The position numbers and the translations under genes were made by a program. A stretch of 64,000 bases of DNA, from contig CAKAKS010000032.1 in assembly GCA_916700875.1 (NCBI GenBank), forward strand, positions 7,875,001 through 7,939,000, written 5' to 3'. The notes under the pieces are model-generated. The model did no database searches. It was not told the DNA's origin and saw only the letters and a list, made by a program, of their open reading frames with translations. Positions 33,481-45,493 of the stretch are shown in pieces; positions within the stretch are counted from its first letter, which is position 1, and every line of letters begins with the position of its first letter. The stretch comes from Sebastes aleutianus (lineage: Eukaryota; Chordata; Actinopteri; Perciformes; Sebastidae).

Positions 33481-34080
33481 GGCGAGCTGAGACAGCTGCT
33501 GTCCGACAACCAAACCAGATATATAAAATAAATGTTACAACCGTTTCTTTAAAAACTGGTGCTGCAGCAGAGAAACACAGCGAGGTTTCTTCTTCTTCCT
33601 CCTCTTCCTCCTCTCGGTGAAAACAAACCCTTCTTCAGCTCTGCCTTCAATACTATCGGACCAAACCACTCCTTTTCACTGCACGGGGGAGCAAAACAAG
33701 CCTCATATATATTACAGAAAATGCCTGTAACAGGATAAAATGTCATCATTTGTGTTTTGGTAGAATAACGATTTTGTTTGTTCAACCATATTAAAAGCTT
33801 TAGTGTAAAAATTACACAAGCTTTTTTTGGTAAATCAGTGATTGCATCGCCATCGCTGTGAAGTGAATGGTTTCGTCCTGAAGTGGTGTTATTTTTGCCA
33901 TACCGCCGTGCTCCGCGGGGGGGCGGTGTTTCCTCTAGCAGTTTAAAAACCCAAGCCAACACGTGATCTTTATTTTGGAGTTGGTGGTTCCCACCCAGAC
34001 ACAAACCCCTCCTTACTCACTCCAAACACAGACAACAGAGGGTGAACAAAACCACACCACAACTTACAGTTATAAAGTGA
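33481..34080 (-). promoter_or_regulatory. Presumed fbxo33 promoter and 5' region
   Basis: Upstream of the MALCG start, with an in-frame stop before it. It contains purine-rich minus-strand sequence (AGGAGGAAGAAGAAGAAAC, near 33600) and a short GC-rich patch near 33900-33930. No TATA box is assigned and no transcription start site can be placed. Confidence 0.35.
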
Positions 34081-34084
34081 CAAC

Positions 34085-34320
34085 AGTATGGCAGTCTTGG
34101 AAAAGTCTTTTTATTCCTTTTTTCCCCAAACATAGCATAACAAACATAACAAAACATAACAACGGTGCCATAATACAAAAAAAATATATCTTACATTTAA
34201 CATTTAATATATACATACATATATACACACATACACATCACTTCCCACTCCCACACAGAGACATGCCCAGCCTTCTTCCCATCCCTAGAGGTAAAGTTAC
34301 AGAAAAAACAACATAAACAT
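34085..34320 (-). repeat. Possible LINE 3' UTR fragment
   Basis: The minus strand reads through TGTTATG-type repeats and AAAAGGAATAAAAAGAC, an AATAAA-bearing tail resembling L1/Tx1 ends. It has no coding part. Confidence 0.3.
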
Positions 34321-34539
34321 ATTTTTTTAAATAATTGAATTAGTTAGTTAGACTACAGTAGTATAGTTCATGGTGGTAATAATTAAGTAAATACCCTAGA
34401 AAGGTTAAGAAGATTCTATATAAGTGATCCATGGATCCCATATCCTATAGAAAAGCTGTGGGCTACCTCTTATAGCATAGGTTATTTTTTCCAAGGGAGC
34501 ACATGAATTTACCTCATTAATCCACTGAGTATTATTAGG

Positions 34540-35470
34540 AGGATCCTCATGATTGGTGGTATCAAATTTCTATTAAAATGTGACTTCTCTGTTGATAAAA
34601 TCCTGATTAAGTTAGCAGATTTGCATAGGCAAGCACTGACAGCATGGTTATTAGCTTGCAAAACATAACTTTTCACCCCATAGGTATTTCATATGGAACA
34701 ATAAATACATTCACTATAAAAATAGGACTTCTAGCACACATGGTTTTATAATGGAATATTGACAGTTGGCCAATTACTTAATAAAAATTGTTATTCATTA
34801 TCTTATAAAGAATTTCTTGATAGACTCAAAATGCCTGTAAAACAAAAGGAATATACTACTGTTTTTGATGCCATACCAGAAAGTGTCCTTATACTTCTAC
34901 TTCTTAAACCCTGGTACTGTTGATCAACCTTTTAATTCAGAAGATTGTGTGGAAAAATATTTATATTGGAGGTACTAATATACTGAAAGATAAGTACTCC
35001 AACAAAAATATTAGGAACACACTCTGTTATGTTTCTGTCCCTTCATCTAGATGTTTTTGGTCTTCCTTGTTTGATGATATACAGTGAGAGAAAGCTTGGA
35101 AAATGTGTGGTAAATACTGTTTCAATAACAAACTTATGGAAGTGTCTTTCAAGATATTTCATAGAATTTATCCAGTAAAACTTGTGTTAGAAAGATTCAA
35201 GCTGGATATTGATTATAGGTGGGATTTCTGTGGTTTTGAAAAAGAGAGAATTTCCCATCTATTATTTCACTGTATATATACAATAATGTTCTGGATTGAT
35301 GTAGCCAACTTTCTACAAAAGAAACTTAAGATCAGTAATGTTATAATAAATGCAGTATGTCTGAATAAAAGCTCATCTTCTGTGATTGTTAGAGCTGCGA
35401 AGCCTTTTATCTGTGATATGTTAGTTACCAGTGGTTCATTTATGTCACATCAGATTTATTCTCTTTAAAG
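34540..35470 (+). pseudogene. L1/Tx1-type LINE ORF2 C-terminal remnant
   Basis: Around 34795-34905 the plus strand reads SYKEFLDRLKMPVKQKEYTT then VFDAIPESVLILL. From 35103 it reads KLMEVSFKIFHRIYPVKLVL and DYRWDFCGFEKERISHLLFH, the zf-RVT-like region before the C terminus of Tx1-like reverse transcriptases (C..C...H...C/H pattern partly lost). Stops and frame breaks lie between, so it is an inactive 5'-truncated copy. Confidence 0.7.
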
Positions 35471-36054
35471 TGATGATGAAAATGCATTGTGAGAGGCTAA
35501 ACTAGATGTTCTAAAATGAAGGTTTATTGCACACCAAAGCTCTAGACTATGGTGTCAAAACAGTCTTATAAGTATTCACAAGCAAATGTCAAGTTATGTA
35601 TCTCGTAAAAAACAATGCACAAATAAATGCAGATTGATTTGTATCTGTAAATCTTTATCTGTATCTGTAAATCTCTATCTGTATTTGTGCCTCTAACTCA
35701 AAACTTGTATATCATCATTTGTACATCAACTTAGCATTTTACAAATAAAATGTATTTGTGAATCTCCACCTAATTGTGTTGTGTGTTGTTCAATACACAT
35801 AGATGACACAGGCAACTCAGGAACCTAAAAGGCTGTTTTATATCTATGCTAAAAGGTGTGTTTAAAAAACTGAGGCCGGGCTTTAAAGGTATTTTGCCCT
35901 GTTATTAGGCTCCCAGGTAAACCTTCCTTTGCAGTGGCTACCTGCAAATGTAGCTTTCCTCGCTTGGGTTTACAGACCCTGCTATGGCAATGTTTTAACA
36001 TTTAATCAAACCCATATACAGTCTTTGATCGAACCACACTCCTATATGTAATTA

Positions 36055-36370
36055 CACTTTAGATATCCACAATAGCATTTCACCTAGTCAAAAATGTTAT
36101 TCTCACTAGTCAGAATGGTAATTAAAGATATCCACAAAAACATTCTTACTAGTAAAAAGTGCATTTCAAGATATCTACAACTTTGATTGTACTAGTCAAA
36201 ACTAAATTTACGATATCTTTAAATCATTAAAAAGTTGCAATTTTAACATTTAATAGCAAGACTGGATATGTATTGCAGATATCTGTAATTCAATTCTTCC
36301 TAGTCAAAAAGAACATTTCAGATATCCACAATGTCATTCTTACTAGGAAACCTCCCTTTTCAGATATCTT
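36055..36370. repeat. Degenerate tandem repeat with GATATC and ACTAGT motifs
   Basis: About seven diverged units of 33-45 bases, each built around AGATATCCACAA..CATTCTTACTAGTCAAAA. Motifs GATATC and CTAGT alternate regularly. The array abuts the LINE remnant at 36370. Confidence 0.6.
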
Positions 36371-37012
36371 CATCTTCTATTACACTTTTGACGTTGTGGT
36401 GGAGAGGAGGACACTGAACAAACTGTTATCCATCATGGATAATACTGAGCACCCTCTCCACCACCTAGTGGACAGACAGCAGAGCTCTTTCTCTAACAGA
36501 CTGATTCAGCTTTGCTGTCACAAGGACCGATACAAGAAATCTTTCCTGCCTAAAGCAATAACCCTCTACAACACCTCATCTCTGTCTAACAGAGAACTCT
36601 AAGCTTTATAGTTTCTGTCTCAACCAGACTCCATTCTGCTTTAGTCTGCAATAATCTTGCACATGTTGAATTTTGCACATCTACATTTGCACATTTACTA
36701 CTACTACTACTACTACTACTTTTTATTAAAGAACAAAACATTGTAACTTGCATACTTTGCAAATGTATATAGTATGTTATTGCACACTTGCTAATGCAAA
36801 TAGTGGGTTATTCTATGTTTATATTTTTTGATTTTTTATGTTAGTTGTAATAGTCAGGTGTATTTATGATGTATTCCATTCTTTATATTTTGAATTCTAT
36901 GGATATATTTCTCTAGTGTTGACATGTACATTTTATGTACTGTTTCTGTGCATTGCCTGGATAACCTGCTGTTGTAACACAATCATTTCCCAATTTGGGA
37001 TCAATAAAGTAC
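36371..37012 (+). pseudogene. LINE ORF C-terminal remnant and 3' UTR
   Basis: The plus frame reads DNTEHPLHHLVDRQQSSFSN then RLIQLCCHKDRYKKSFLPKA and ITLYNTSSL, ending near 36602. The HPLH...DRYKKSFLP..I..YN pattern is the familiar C terminus of fish L2/CR1-like LINEs. The 3' UTR ends GGGATCAATAAAGTA before tandem repeats. A (CTA)n lies at 36696-36720. The upstream part is missing. Confidence 0.6.
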
Positions 37013-37013
<1 letters not shown>

Positions 37014-37099
<86 letters not shown>

Positions 37100-37103
37100 C
37101 ATC
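37014..37103. repeat. Compound microsatellite (AATC)n(TATC)n
   Basis: About 11 AATC units followed by about 11 TATC units, forming the tail of the LINE 3' end just upstream. Confidence 0.95.
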
Positions 37104-37858
37104 TATCAATTCAATATGTTAATGCAAGACAACAGCATCATCTAGTGGATATATTGGCACAGTGCATACTTACTCTATTCACATAAAATATACTCAACAA
37201 AGTCAACTTAATCCAACATGCTGCCCTTTACTTTAACACCATTTTGTTAAACCTGTAAATAGTACATTTTTAAATGATAGTAATTAAAACATGTACCTCA
37301 GATATGAAATATATACCAGCATGTCCAGGCAACTGACATGCAGTGTTTGGAGAGGACTTTGACATCTCCAGGAGGAGGAGGGCGTCTCCAAGGAAAAACC
37401 AAACCCAAACACTTACGTTCTCTCACTCAGCACTGATGTCTCCCTAACCTTCAGATCTGGCTGCATTCATAGCCAATACGTTCTCATCAGTTTGATCTCA
37501 ACTCTGCAGTGTTTCCTCCTATACTTTAGTTATTATTTGGAAAACGACCAATATAACTGAATCTCTCACCAGCAGTATAAAAGGTTAACAAATCTGTATA
37601 TTAAAAAAGCTGCTTATGAGAGTCTCTGTGTGTCCAAATCAGAATGGAATTGTTATTGTCTCTCACCAGCTACAATATAGAATTTATAACGTAATTATTT
37701 CATATTACACAATCTACTAACTACTAATAATCAGTAAACAGTATTAATTATCATTTCGTTGTTTGTTAACAGTGAAATAACTAATCAATTTACTATTTAT
37801 AAATGATGGTTATCATAAAGTGTTACCATGTCCTTGAGCAAGATACCAGCCAATTAGG

Positions 37859-38255
37859 CTGTTGTCAGGTTATTAAATAGAAGTTATCAGTCGCTATAAG
37901 CCCCATAGATGTCGGTCAGTAGGGGCCTACTACACCAACTGGTAGGTTTTTATCATCTATTCACGTGGTAGATCACCGAAAGAAGGTATAAAAGAACAAG
38001 ACTGGAGTTTGCATCCCGGTTGAAACCAACAATGTGTAGTTGTCTTTGCGTTAGTAGTTATTTTAACACAAAACATAAGTGTTTTTTGCCTAAACCTAAA
38101 GAAGTTGTAGTTTTGTTGCTTAAACCTAAAGAAGTTGTAGCTTTATTAAGTTTCACTTTCACTTGTACATCGTGGTAGGCGCAGTAGGCCCCTACTGACC
38201 CACATCTATGGTGCTTATAGCGACTGATAACGCCTATTTCATGGCCTGATAACAG
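37859..38255. mobile_element. Inverted-repeat element with about 75-bp ends; CCTAAACC module inside (element 1)
   Basis: The left end runs through GTTATCAGTCGCTATAAGCC to GTCAGTAGGGGCCTACTAC at about 37933. The right end (38178-38255) is its complement with few differences. The interior carries TTTTGCCTAAACCTAAAG and TTTTGTTGCTTAAACCTAA in tandem. It is non-coding. Confidence 0.7.
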
Positions 38256-39463
38256 TAAAATCGGCAAAACACACTTTCTCTCTTCATAAATTAAAGTACA
38301 TCACATCAAATAAAGCGTAATGTTGCTGAATACTAATGTGCAGGAGGGAGGGGCCAAAACTATCAATCTCCACTAACCAATTGTGAGCTAATCTGTTTTA
38401 TTTCCACCTGCAGAGTCTGATGGCAGCTGCTCAGCTCTCATGTTGATACCTTAATGATGCTTCACATCTTACTCCGTGGTAAAGATAAGTGCTCCCCCCG
38501 ATGATGAATTTGTGTCTGTTTAAAACAAGAACAAAGGAGTGTTGATTGCAGCCAAGTGTAAGTGATGAAAATTGACTGACTGCAGAGACAACAACAAAAA
38601 AGAAAACTATTTATCATGCTCGCCAGTAAAGGCATTTGTGGTTTCCATTAACTTCACCAGTCTGCTAATCAATGACTGCCTCACAAACTCTATCTCCGTG
38701 CTCTGATTGTTTGCACACATGTTGGTGTCGTCCTCTGAATACTCATCAGCATTCACAGATGTTTGTCTATCTGCATTCCTCTGCACAACGCTATCACTGG
38801 GACTATTTGTATGCTGTGATGCCACATTCTGCCAATACGTGTGTGTGTGAAACAATTTTCAAATAGAACAGAAAGAGATCCAGTTGAGCTGCAATGTGGT
38901 AGATGCATTCAGCTCAATCTCAGTCTCTGCGGAGACCAGATAGTTTTGTGAACCAGAGCCTCGTAGGCAAACAGATCCATTTAGTGCTGAATCACCTGCT
39001 GGTGTCACAGCCTGCTGCAGGTCCGCTGCAAAGCACAGGGTGGTGGTAGAGCTCTATAAGTGACTACAGCTGTGACAGTGAGGGAGTAAAACAGAAAACA
39101 ATCTATCTTAGATAGATAGATTAGAAATAAAAAAGCATAAACAACTAAAATCTATAACTAACACACAAACTAGGGCAATACTCAATGATAGTGCCTGGTA
39201 ATATTATGTACATATAAGTGCTAGCCTAGTATATACTGTATATCGTCTTACTTAAAATGTGTAAAATGTATGTTCAAATATATAATAAACAGCTAAATAT
39301 ACTAACAGTAAGATATTAGATGATAATAAAAACAAAAATTCAAAGTTATTGTTATAATTAGAAAGTGCATGCCTATAGTAAACAGTGTTGATGATAACAT
39401 ATAAATAATTAATATAATGAATGCCATTAAATAAATAAATACTTTGCTGTAAAGATGGTCATC
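38256..39463. other. Intergenic interval, no feature recognised
   Basis: AT-rich sequence without recognisable genes or transposon ends. A short GATA-type run lies near 39109-39122. Confidence 0.35.
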
Positions 39464-39767
39464 TTAAAGGTGCAGTGTGTAGGATTTGGCGTCATCTAGC
39501 GGTGTGGTTGCATATCAACCAGCTGAGTACCCCTCCGCTCACTCCTCCCTTATCAAGACTGCGGTAACCCGAGCCACCGAGTGCAAAACCGCGGTAACGC
39601 CGTTCGTCTTGCTCAGAGGCCATACTAATAACACTACTTTAGGAGCAAACGGAAGTCTGATGGCGGCTGGTGGTGCCACGGTTTTGCACTCTGCGGCTCA
39701 AATATACGTACATTATATTCCATTTCTGCTAACAGATCCCCTAAAATGTTACACACTGTTCTTTTAA
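39464..39767. mobile_element. TTAA-flanked MITE, family B
   Basis: TTAA at 39464-39467 and 39764-39767. The left end AAAGGTGCAGTGTGTAGGAT pairs with the complement of the right end AAAAGAACAGTGTGTAACAT. A second, truncated copy is at 60830. It is about 304 bases and non-coding. Confidence 0.65.
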
Positions 39768-40618
39768 ATGACATAAAGAGTAGTATGACAATCCAAAAGT
39801 GATTTGAAATCTTAACTGTGTGAATGTAAGTCACTGAGGATGGGGGTGGTTGCAGATGACATATGAGAGTGAGGAAGGCCAGGAGGTAAAAGAGAGGAGA
39901 GGTTGGAAGGGTGAGAACCTTTAAGGACTTCAGGGAGTGCTGTGAGGACTGTAGAGAGGAAGATGGTCATTCTCAAGAAGAGAGTGATTCACAGGCAGCT
40001 CCTTCACCGGCCTGTCTGCCTGAAGAACTGGAGGCTAGAGGACTAGTTGGAGAGGCTTGACAGGCAGCTGGCCATCAAGCTGAGTGTGTTGTAGAAGCTC
40101 TCCCACAGCCAAAAGCCAGGATAACATCTAAAATACAGTTCTGCTGGTGACTAGACTATATATGATGAGTTTATGATGAGCCCATATGTCTGAGCAAAAA
40201 GGGTGATATCTGAGGATAAATCCAAAAAATGAATTTGCGGTTTGTAAGTCAGGTAAGACGAGGATGCAGACTGGAGGAAATGAGTTTGTCGTAATGAGCC
40301 GCAATGTGCACGTCATACAGCAGCAGCCGACTGATCCTCAGTAAGGCATCTTTCCCGGGGAAGACTGAATTATTACTCGAGTCAATAATGTGCAGAGCTG
40401 AAAAATAAATCAACATCAATACCACTGGGTTTGTGTGCAGAATCACATGATGTTTCAGGCATCGATGCCAGAAGAAATACGGGTTTGTATTTGTTAAATA
40501 TGAGGCCATATATGAGGCATGTATAGAAAGAACAACAGATCTTGTTTTGCAGATCAATCTGCATCTCTGTGGAAGCAGAATGTGGGATGAACGATTGCAG
40601 AGTTCAGTGGCTTCAAAC

Positions 40619-41228
40619 CATAGACTGTACTGTATATGGATGTAGTCAACGTGACGTCACCCATTGGTTTGTGGACTGACGTTTTGAAGCCTTGAGTTCA
40701 GCATTTTGGCCGTTTTTTTTTTTTTGCAACCAGAAGTGACACGATAGGGTGGAGCTAAGTTCAAACGAACGCTGAATAAGATATTTTTAGGCGACCAAAA
40801 TGTTATAATTAACTTTCATGAGCTGAAAACACACTGTGAAAGGGTTAAAGTTCTAAGACTTAAACACAGACAACACCGAGAACGGACAAAGCTGTGGTAG
40901 CGACCTGTCAATCACAAGGTAGCCACGCCCTAAAGCACACCCTGCTTTATGGTCTATTTGACTCTAAATGGGACCATAATTTACTAAATGAACATCATGC
41001 TGTATTGAAGAAGACTTGAAACTAGCGACTGAGACCATAAACTTATGTTTATAATCTCTACTGAGGTAATAAATCAAGTGAGAAGTAGGCTCATTTTCTC
41101 ATAGACTTCTATACAATCAGACTTCTTTTTGCAACCAGAGGAGTCGCCCCCTGCTGGCTATTAGAAAGAATGCAAGTTTAAGGCACATCAGCATTGGCTT
41201 CACTTTTCAGAACCGGACGTAGCCCGCT
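40619..41228 (+). mobile_element. Dispersed repeat family C, copy 1
   Basis: Starts CATAGACTGTACTGTATATG, then GTGACGTCACCCATTGG, and ends near GTCGCCCCCTGCTGGCTATT. The same sequence, complemented, is at 43563-44086. This is a fish repeat I recognise by pattern; superfamily unknown. Confidence 0.65.
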
Positions 41229-41356
41229 GCTTTAAACACAACAGTGTTGTTAAATTAATTTAAGCTAAATCCAACTTGACTCTGCTGGTTGTTTGTACAG
41301 TTAAGCATTTTCACAGTTCAGTTAAATAGTGTGTTAGCCTTTTTATGGCATCAATG

Positions 41357-41913
41357 TTAATGCCCAGACACACCAAGCTGACATCAAAGAACTAGCGGCG
41401 AAGAAGGCAGACTGTTGTGTTGCCTCACGTCGCCTTTGTCTTGGCCGACAAGTTGCATATGAACACACCGCTAAGACTACAGCCGACGGCCAGTTAGCAC
41501 ATACGTTCTCTCTGGACGGCGGATATACAAGCCGTTGTTATGATACATACATGAAATAAAGCAGCGTTCGCTGGCCATTTTCACATCACTCTCACTCACC
41601 ACTTAGCTTCATTCCAGATGGCCATATCATTGTGAAAATGTGTGGGTCCTCTTGACTGTACTCGTTGGCTTGCTTTCCTTACTTCCGTTTCTCTTCTTGT
41701 GCACTGATTCGTTTAAGCTGAACAGCCAATCAGAGTGATTTCTCCCACAGACGAGCTCCACTGCCAATTCAACATGAAGAATCGGCCGAAAAGCCTCCGA
41801 CATGGGCAGACTAGAACTGACGGTACGGGACACACCGCAAAAACTAGACCGACAGATGCTAACCGACGGCCCCAAACTGCCTGACGGTCGACCGACTTGC
41901 TGTGTCGGGGCCA
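41357..41913. mobile_element. MITE-like element with GGCCCCGACACA-type ends
   Basis: Left ATGCCCAGACACACCAAGCT and complement of right ATGGCCCCGACACAGCAAGT form imperfect inverted ends. The interior is GC-richer, with CCGAC repeats. No coding sequence is recognised. Confidence 0.5.
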
Positions 41914-42930
41914 TCAGTTAGTTATTCAGTAGGATCAATGTATTCCTTCACAGAGAGGATGGATGAAAATAACTACTGTACATTGGCAAGGACACCAGAC
42001 TTCATAGAGAATTGCATATCAATCGTTTTTCCTGTGTTCGCCATTGTGGCAGTTTTAGACACGAGTCTGGTGGCAAAATGAAAAATGTAAGCTCTACAAA
42101 AGTTTTCATGAGATTGTCACCATGTCTGAGTCATATGTGGCTACATGGGAAAGTAGTTAAATGACCTCTAGACCTCTTTGTAGGAGAAATTTTAAAGACA
42201 GATGAGACAGACGTCATACTCAAACATTTCACTTTTCTATGTCACAAATGTCCTTGCACCTCCAGGATCTGTCTGGCGCTTTCATTTTCTTCAAGTGGAG
42301 AACTGGCTTTAAAATCAGATTATAGTGGCCGTCCTTTAAAATAGGAAGGTAGTGATAAATGCTGCGAGTGCAAATGGAGCCCATCAGAGTTCAATACATT
42401 ACCCACGAGGAGTGATTTGCAAAATTGCTTTAACCACTCATGGTGGCATAGTATTGCTGTAGTGATGCGATTTGCTATACATGTGGGGATTTACTTCCCA
42501 GCATTTGAGTAATGTGTTAAATGGGTGTATATGTGTGTCGGTTGCATAATATGTTGTTACTGAGATGCTTTGGTCTCTCCGAATAAAGGATACTTCACAA
42601 AACCAGAACACCTTGTTTATTAAGGAGGCAGACTTAAGAGCCTCTCCTCAAAGAACAGAACTTCAGCTGCTTGTTATGTGGGCATTACAACAGTTAGTAG
42701 TCCAACCTTGACATATTTTTCAATTGTACTGTTATTGTAAAAGTGAAGAGTTTCCAAATGTGACTAAAGGAGAGGAAAATGAAAGGAACCTGTATCTGAA
42801 TGTATATTTATTCTCTTGTCTTTCATTGTTGTCAATTGCATTAGAACAGGAGAGAAGAACAGAATCACGGCTGAGCAGCATAAGTAGGAACTATAGTTAA
42901 CCCTGCACTGGGTTAATTTTTTGGCTCTAT
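41914..42930. other. Intergenic interval, no feature recognised
   Basis: No gene or defined element seen. Confidence 0.35.
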
Positions 42931-43300
42931 GGATGGCAATGTTGATCTGTCAGTTGGTCGGCCCAACTCTGTGATCAAGACTGAATAATCTGAACAACTG
43001 TTGGATGAATTGGCATGGAATTTGGTACAGATATTCATGTCCCACTCAGGATGAATTAGAGTCACGTTGGCGAACCCTTAACTTTTTTTTTATCTAGCGC
43101 CATAAACAAGTCAAAATTTTAATTGATCCAGTTCTTTGGTTGATGAACAGTTACCTGCAAAGCTAATTAAATCCCCTTCAGCTTCAGCTGTACTTTGTGA
43201 TTAGTGCTAAGTAGCAAATGTTGTAAGTAGCAAAACGCTTAAGATGGCGAACATGCTAAACATTAAAACTACTAAATGCTAACATGTTAGCATTGTCATT
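42931..43300 (+). repeat. Dispersed repeat family D, copy 1
   Basis: Shares TTTGGTACAGATATTCATG-like, CAGGATGAA, CTTCAGCTGTACTTTGTG and 'gctaacatgttagcattgtc' motifs with the copy at 62880-63225, and with a complemented copy near 47640-47905. Confidence 0.5.
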
Positions 43301-43301
43301 A

Positions 43302-44480
43302 GCTGTGTTTCCATTCAATTGTCAAGCAAATTTTAAGCAAACTTTTGAAATATAACAAAAAAAGAAATGCGAATTATGCGCGTTTCTATCAACTGGTTTG
43401 GAGAGAATAAACTTGTCTCGTCGGCTACAGGGTAGTTTGGCGTTATAGGCTATGCAAGGCTGTAATCCACCAGTAAACAGAGTAGAAGAAGAAGAAGAAG
43501 AGGTGACAAACCGGGAACAAAACAAGTCGGCTTGGCCATCTAACCATCTACGAAAATGGGCAACTTGCATTCTTTCTAATAGCCAGCAGGGGGCGACTCC
43601 TCTGGTTCCAAAAAGAAGTCTGATTGTATAGAAGTCTATGAGAAAATGAGCCTACTTCTCACTTGATTTATTACCTCAGTAAACATTGTAAACATGAGTT
43701 TATGGTCTCAATCGCTAGTTTCAAGTCTTCTTCAATACAGCATGATGTTCATTTAGTAAATTATGGTCCCATTTAGAGTCAAATAGACCATAAAGCAGGG
43801 GATGCTTTAAGGCGGGGCTACCTGTGTATCTGCGTAGAACTTGTGTGTTTTCAGGTCATGAAAGTTAATTATAACCGTTTTGTTTGCCAGAAAATTCAGT
43901 TGTACTTAGCTCCACCCTCTTGTGTCTCTTCTGGTTGCAAAAGACCAACATGGCGACAGCCAAATACCAAGATGGCAATGGTCAAAATGCCAAATTCGAG
44001 GCTTCAAAACGGCAGTCCATAAACCAATGGGTGACATCACGGTGACTACGTCCACTTCTTATATACAGTCTGTGATCTACAATAGAAAAATGGAGAGGTC
44101 TTCAGGAATTTGTTTCAATGGGGCAAGTTATAATTGTTTTTTTTCATGTCAGCTAGTATTGGCCATGTTTCATACTGTCCGGACACGAAGGCAAGCATTT
44201 ACATGTTATGGGAATATGCAAGAAGATGGCGACAGCGGAAACAGTTGTTATGTCATGTGAGTTAATGCTTGCTACGTCAGAATTTATTCGGCAAAGGCAT
44301 TTCCATAATCCATTTAGCACATCAACTCTTTTTCGAAAAAAGGCAAAAACCACCTAAAGCGAGCGCAAAAAACTTTTCTTTTGCAACTGAGGAAGTTTAA
44401 TCAAATGTTTCCATTTGCATAAAGCTTTTTTTATGCGATATTTCAAAATGCTCATAAAAATGTGTGAATGGAAACACGGT
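43302..44480. mobile_element. MITE-like element with TGTTTCCATTCA ends, interrupted by a family C element
   Basis: GCTGTGTTTCCATTCAATTG (left) and the complement of the right end CCGTGTTTCCATTCACACAT define inverted ends. The subterminal stretch 'tttgaaatataac' (left) is answered by 'gatatttcaaaatg' (right). Removing the 43563-44086 insertion leaves about 655 bases. Confidence 0.6.
43563..44086 (-). mobile_element. Dispersed repeat family C, copy 2, nested
   Basis: Complement of 40619-41228 with an internal deletion. It sits inside the element at 43302-44480, so it arrived later. Confidence 0.65.
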
Positions 44481-45493
44481 TATTGTGACCATGTTAGCAT
44501 GTTAGATTTTTTGGCACACAAGGGACCATCTTAACATGTAACACAAACAGGTGAAAAAAAAAGAATAAACAACAAAGGAAGGATTTTCTCAAATGCTGGC
44601 AGGATAAAAACTCGAGAAGAAAATGAAATGGAAACTGAGGCTGAAATACAATACGTACTGTTGGATTGTGGATAATAGATACAAGTGGAAAGCAAGAGTG
44701 AAATCTTCAGTCAGACGTGAGGAGATGTATAACCTAACAAATTATTTAGAAATTATTTCAGGAACAGGTATCAGCCAATTAAAATAACTGATTTGGGAAA
44801 TGAATATTTCCTCAACACTGAATATTGAAGGGGGCGTGACTCCCGCCTCCCCGTGGAAAGGATGGGCACAGACACAAATTTTAAAAAGGTGTAGAAAAGA
44901 GTTGAGCGTCAGGAACCAAATCATTCATGAATCTGAAAGAAAAAAGTTTGCTTGGCCTAACTTCAGCCTAGATTTTTGAATACAAGTCTCGTGTTGTGTT
45001 CACTGAGGCAGCCTTTGTATGGGAAGAGGGACAGATGGACACATTGGCTGTCTCAGAAATGTTTGTGCTGCTATGCAACAGAGCACACTCGGGTGTAAAA
45101 TCAAAAACTAATTCATTTCATGAGAACATACAGTTTCCCTGCTCACTGTCAACAAAGCAACAGCTGAACAAGCTGCTGAAAGAACATCACCTCCAGTCCG
45201 CCTTTTCAGCCCTCAGGGAAGAAATGTTCACATACAAATTCATACTTTGCAAGCAAATACGAATGACCGATTGAAAGAAGTTGAAAATGCCAGAACAAAC
45301 ACCAGTCAAGTAAAATATCAAATGTTTTTACAGATTATGAAGTGTGTAATTTAAAGATTTTCTTTTTATGTATTTAGTCTATTCCAAAGTACACATGTGC
45401 TGCTTTTGTTACACAGTATATAAAAGCTTTTAATCATGTTGTAGCAGCAGTGTGTTGGCACTGTTTGTCACTTGACACCCAAAGAAATAGTAC
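44481..45493. other. Intergenic interval, no feature recognised
   Basis: An open frame at 44996-45274 has no recognisable domain. Nothing else is supported. Confidence 0.3.

Noticed and set aside
33481..33513. Longer fbxo33 N terminus starting at a TTG (33513)
   Set aside because: TTG is an unlikely start in a vertebrate; the first in-frame ATG at 33480 gives the conserved MALCG, and an in-frame stop lies just upstream.
36838..37186. Open frames with runs of INQS and LSIY
   Set aside because: They are translations of the (AATC)n and (TATC)n microsatellite.
45045..45274. Possible exon (open frame at 44996-45274)
   Set aside because: No recognisable domain and no convincing paired splice sites.
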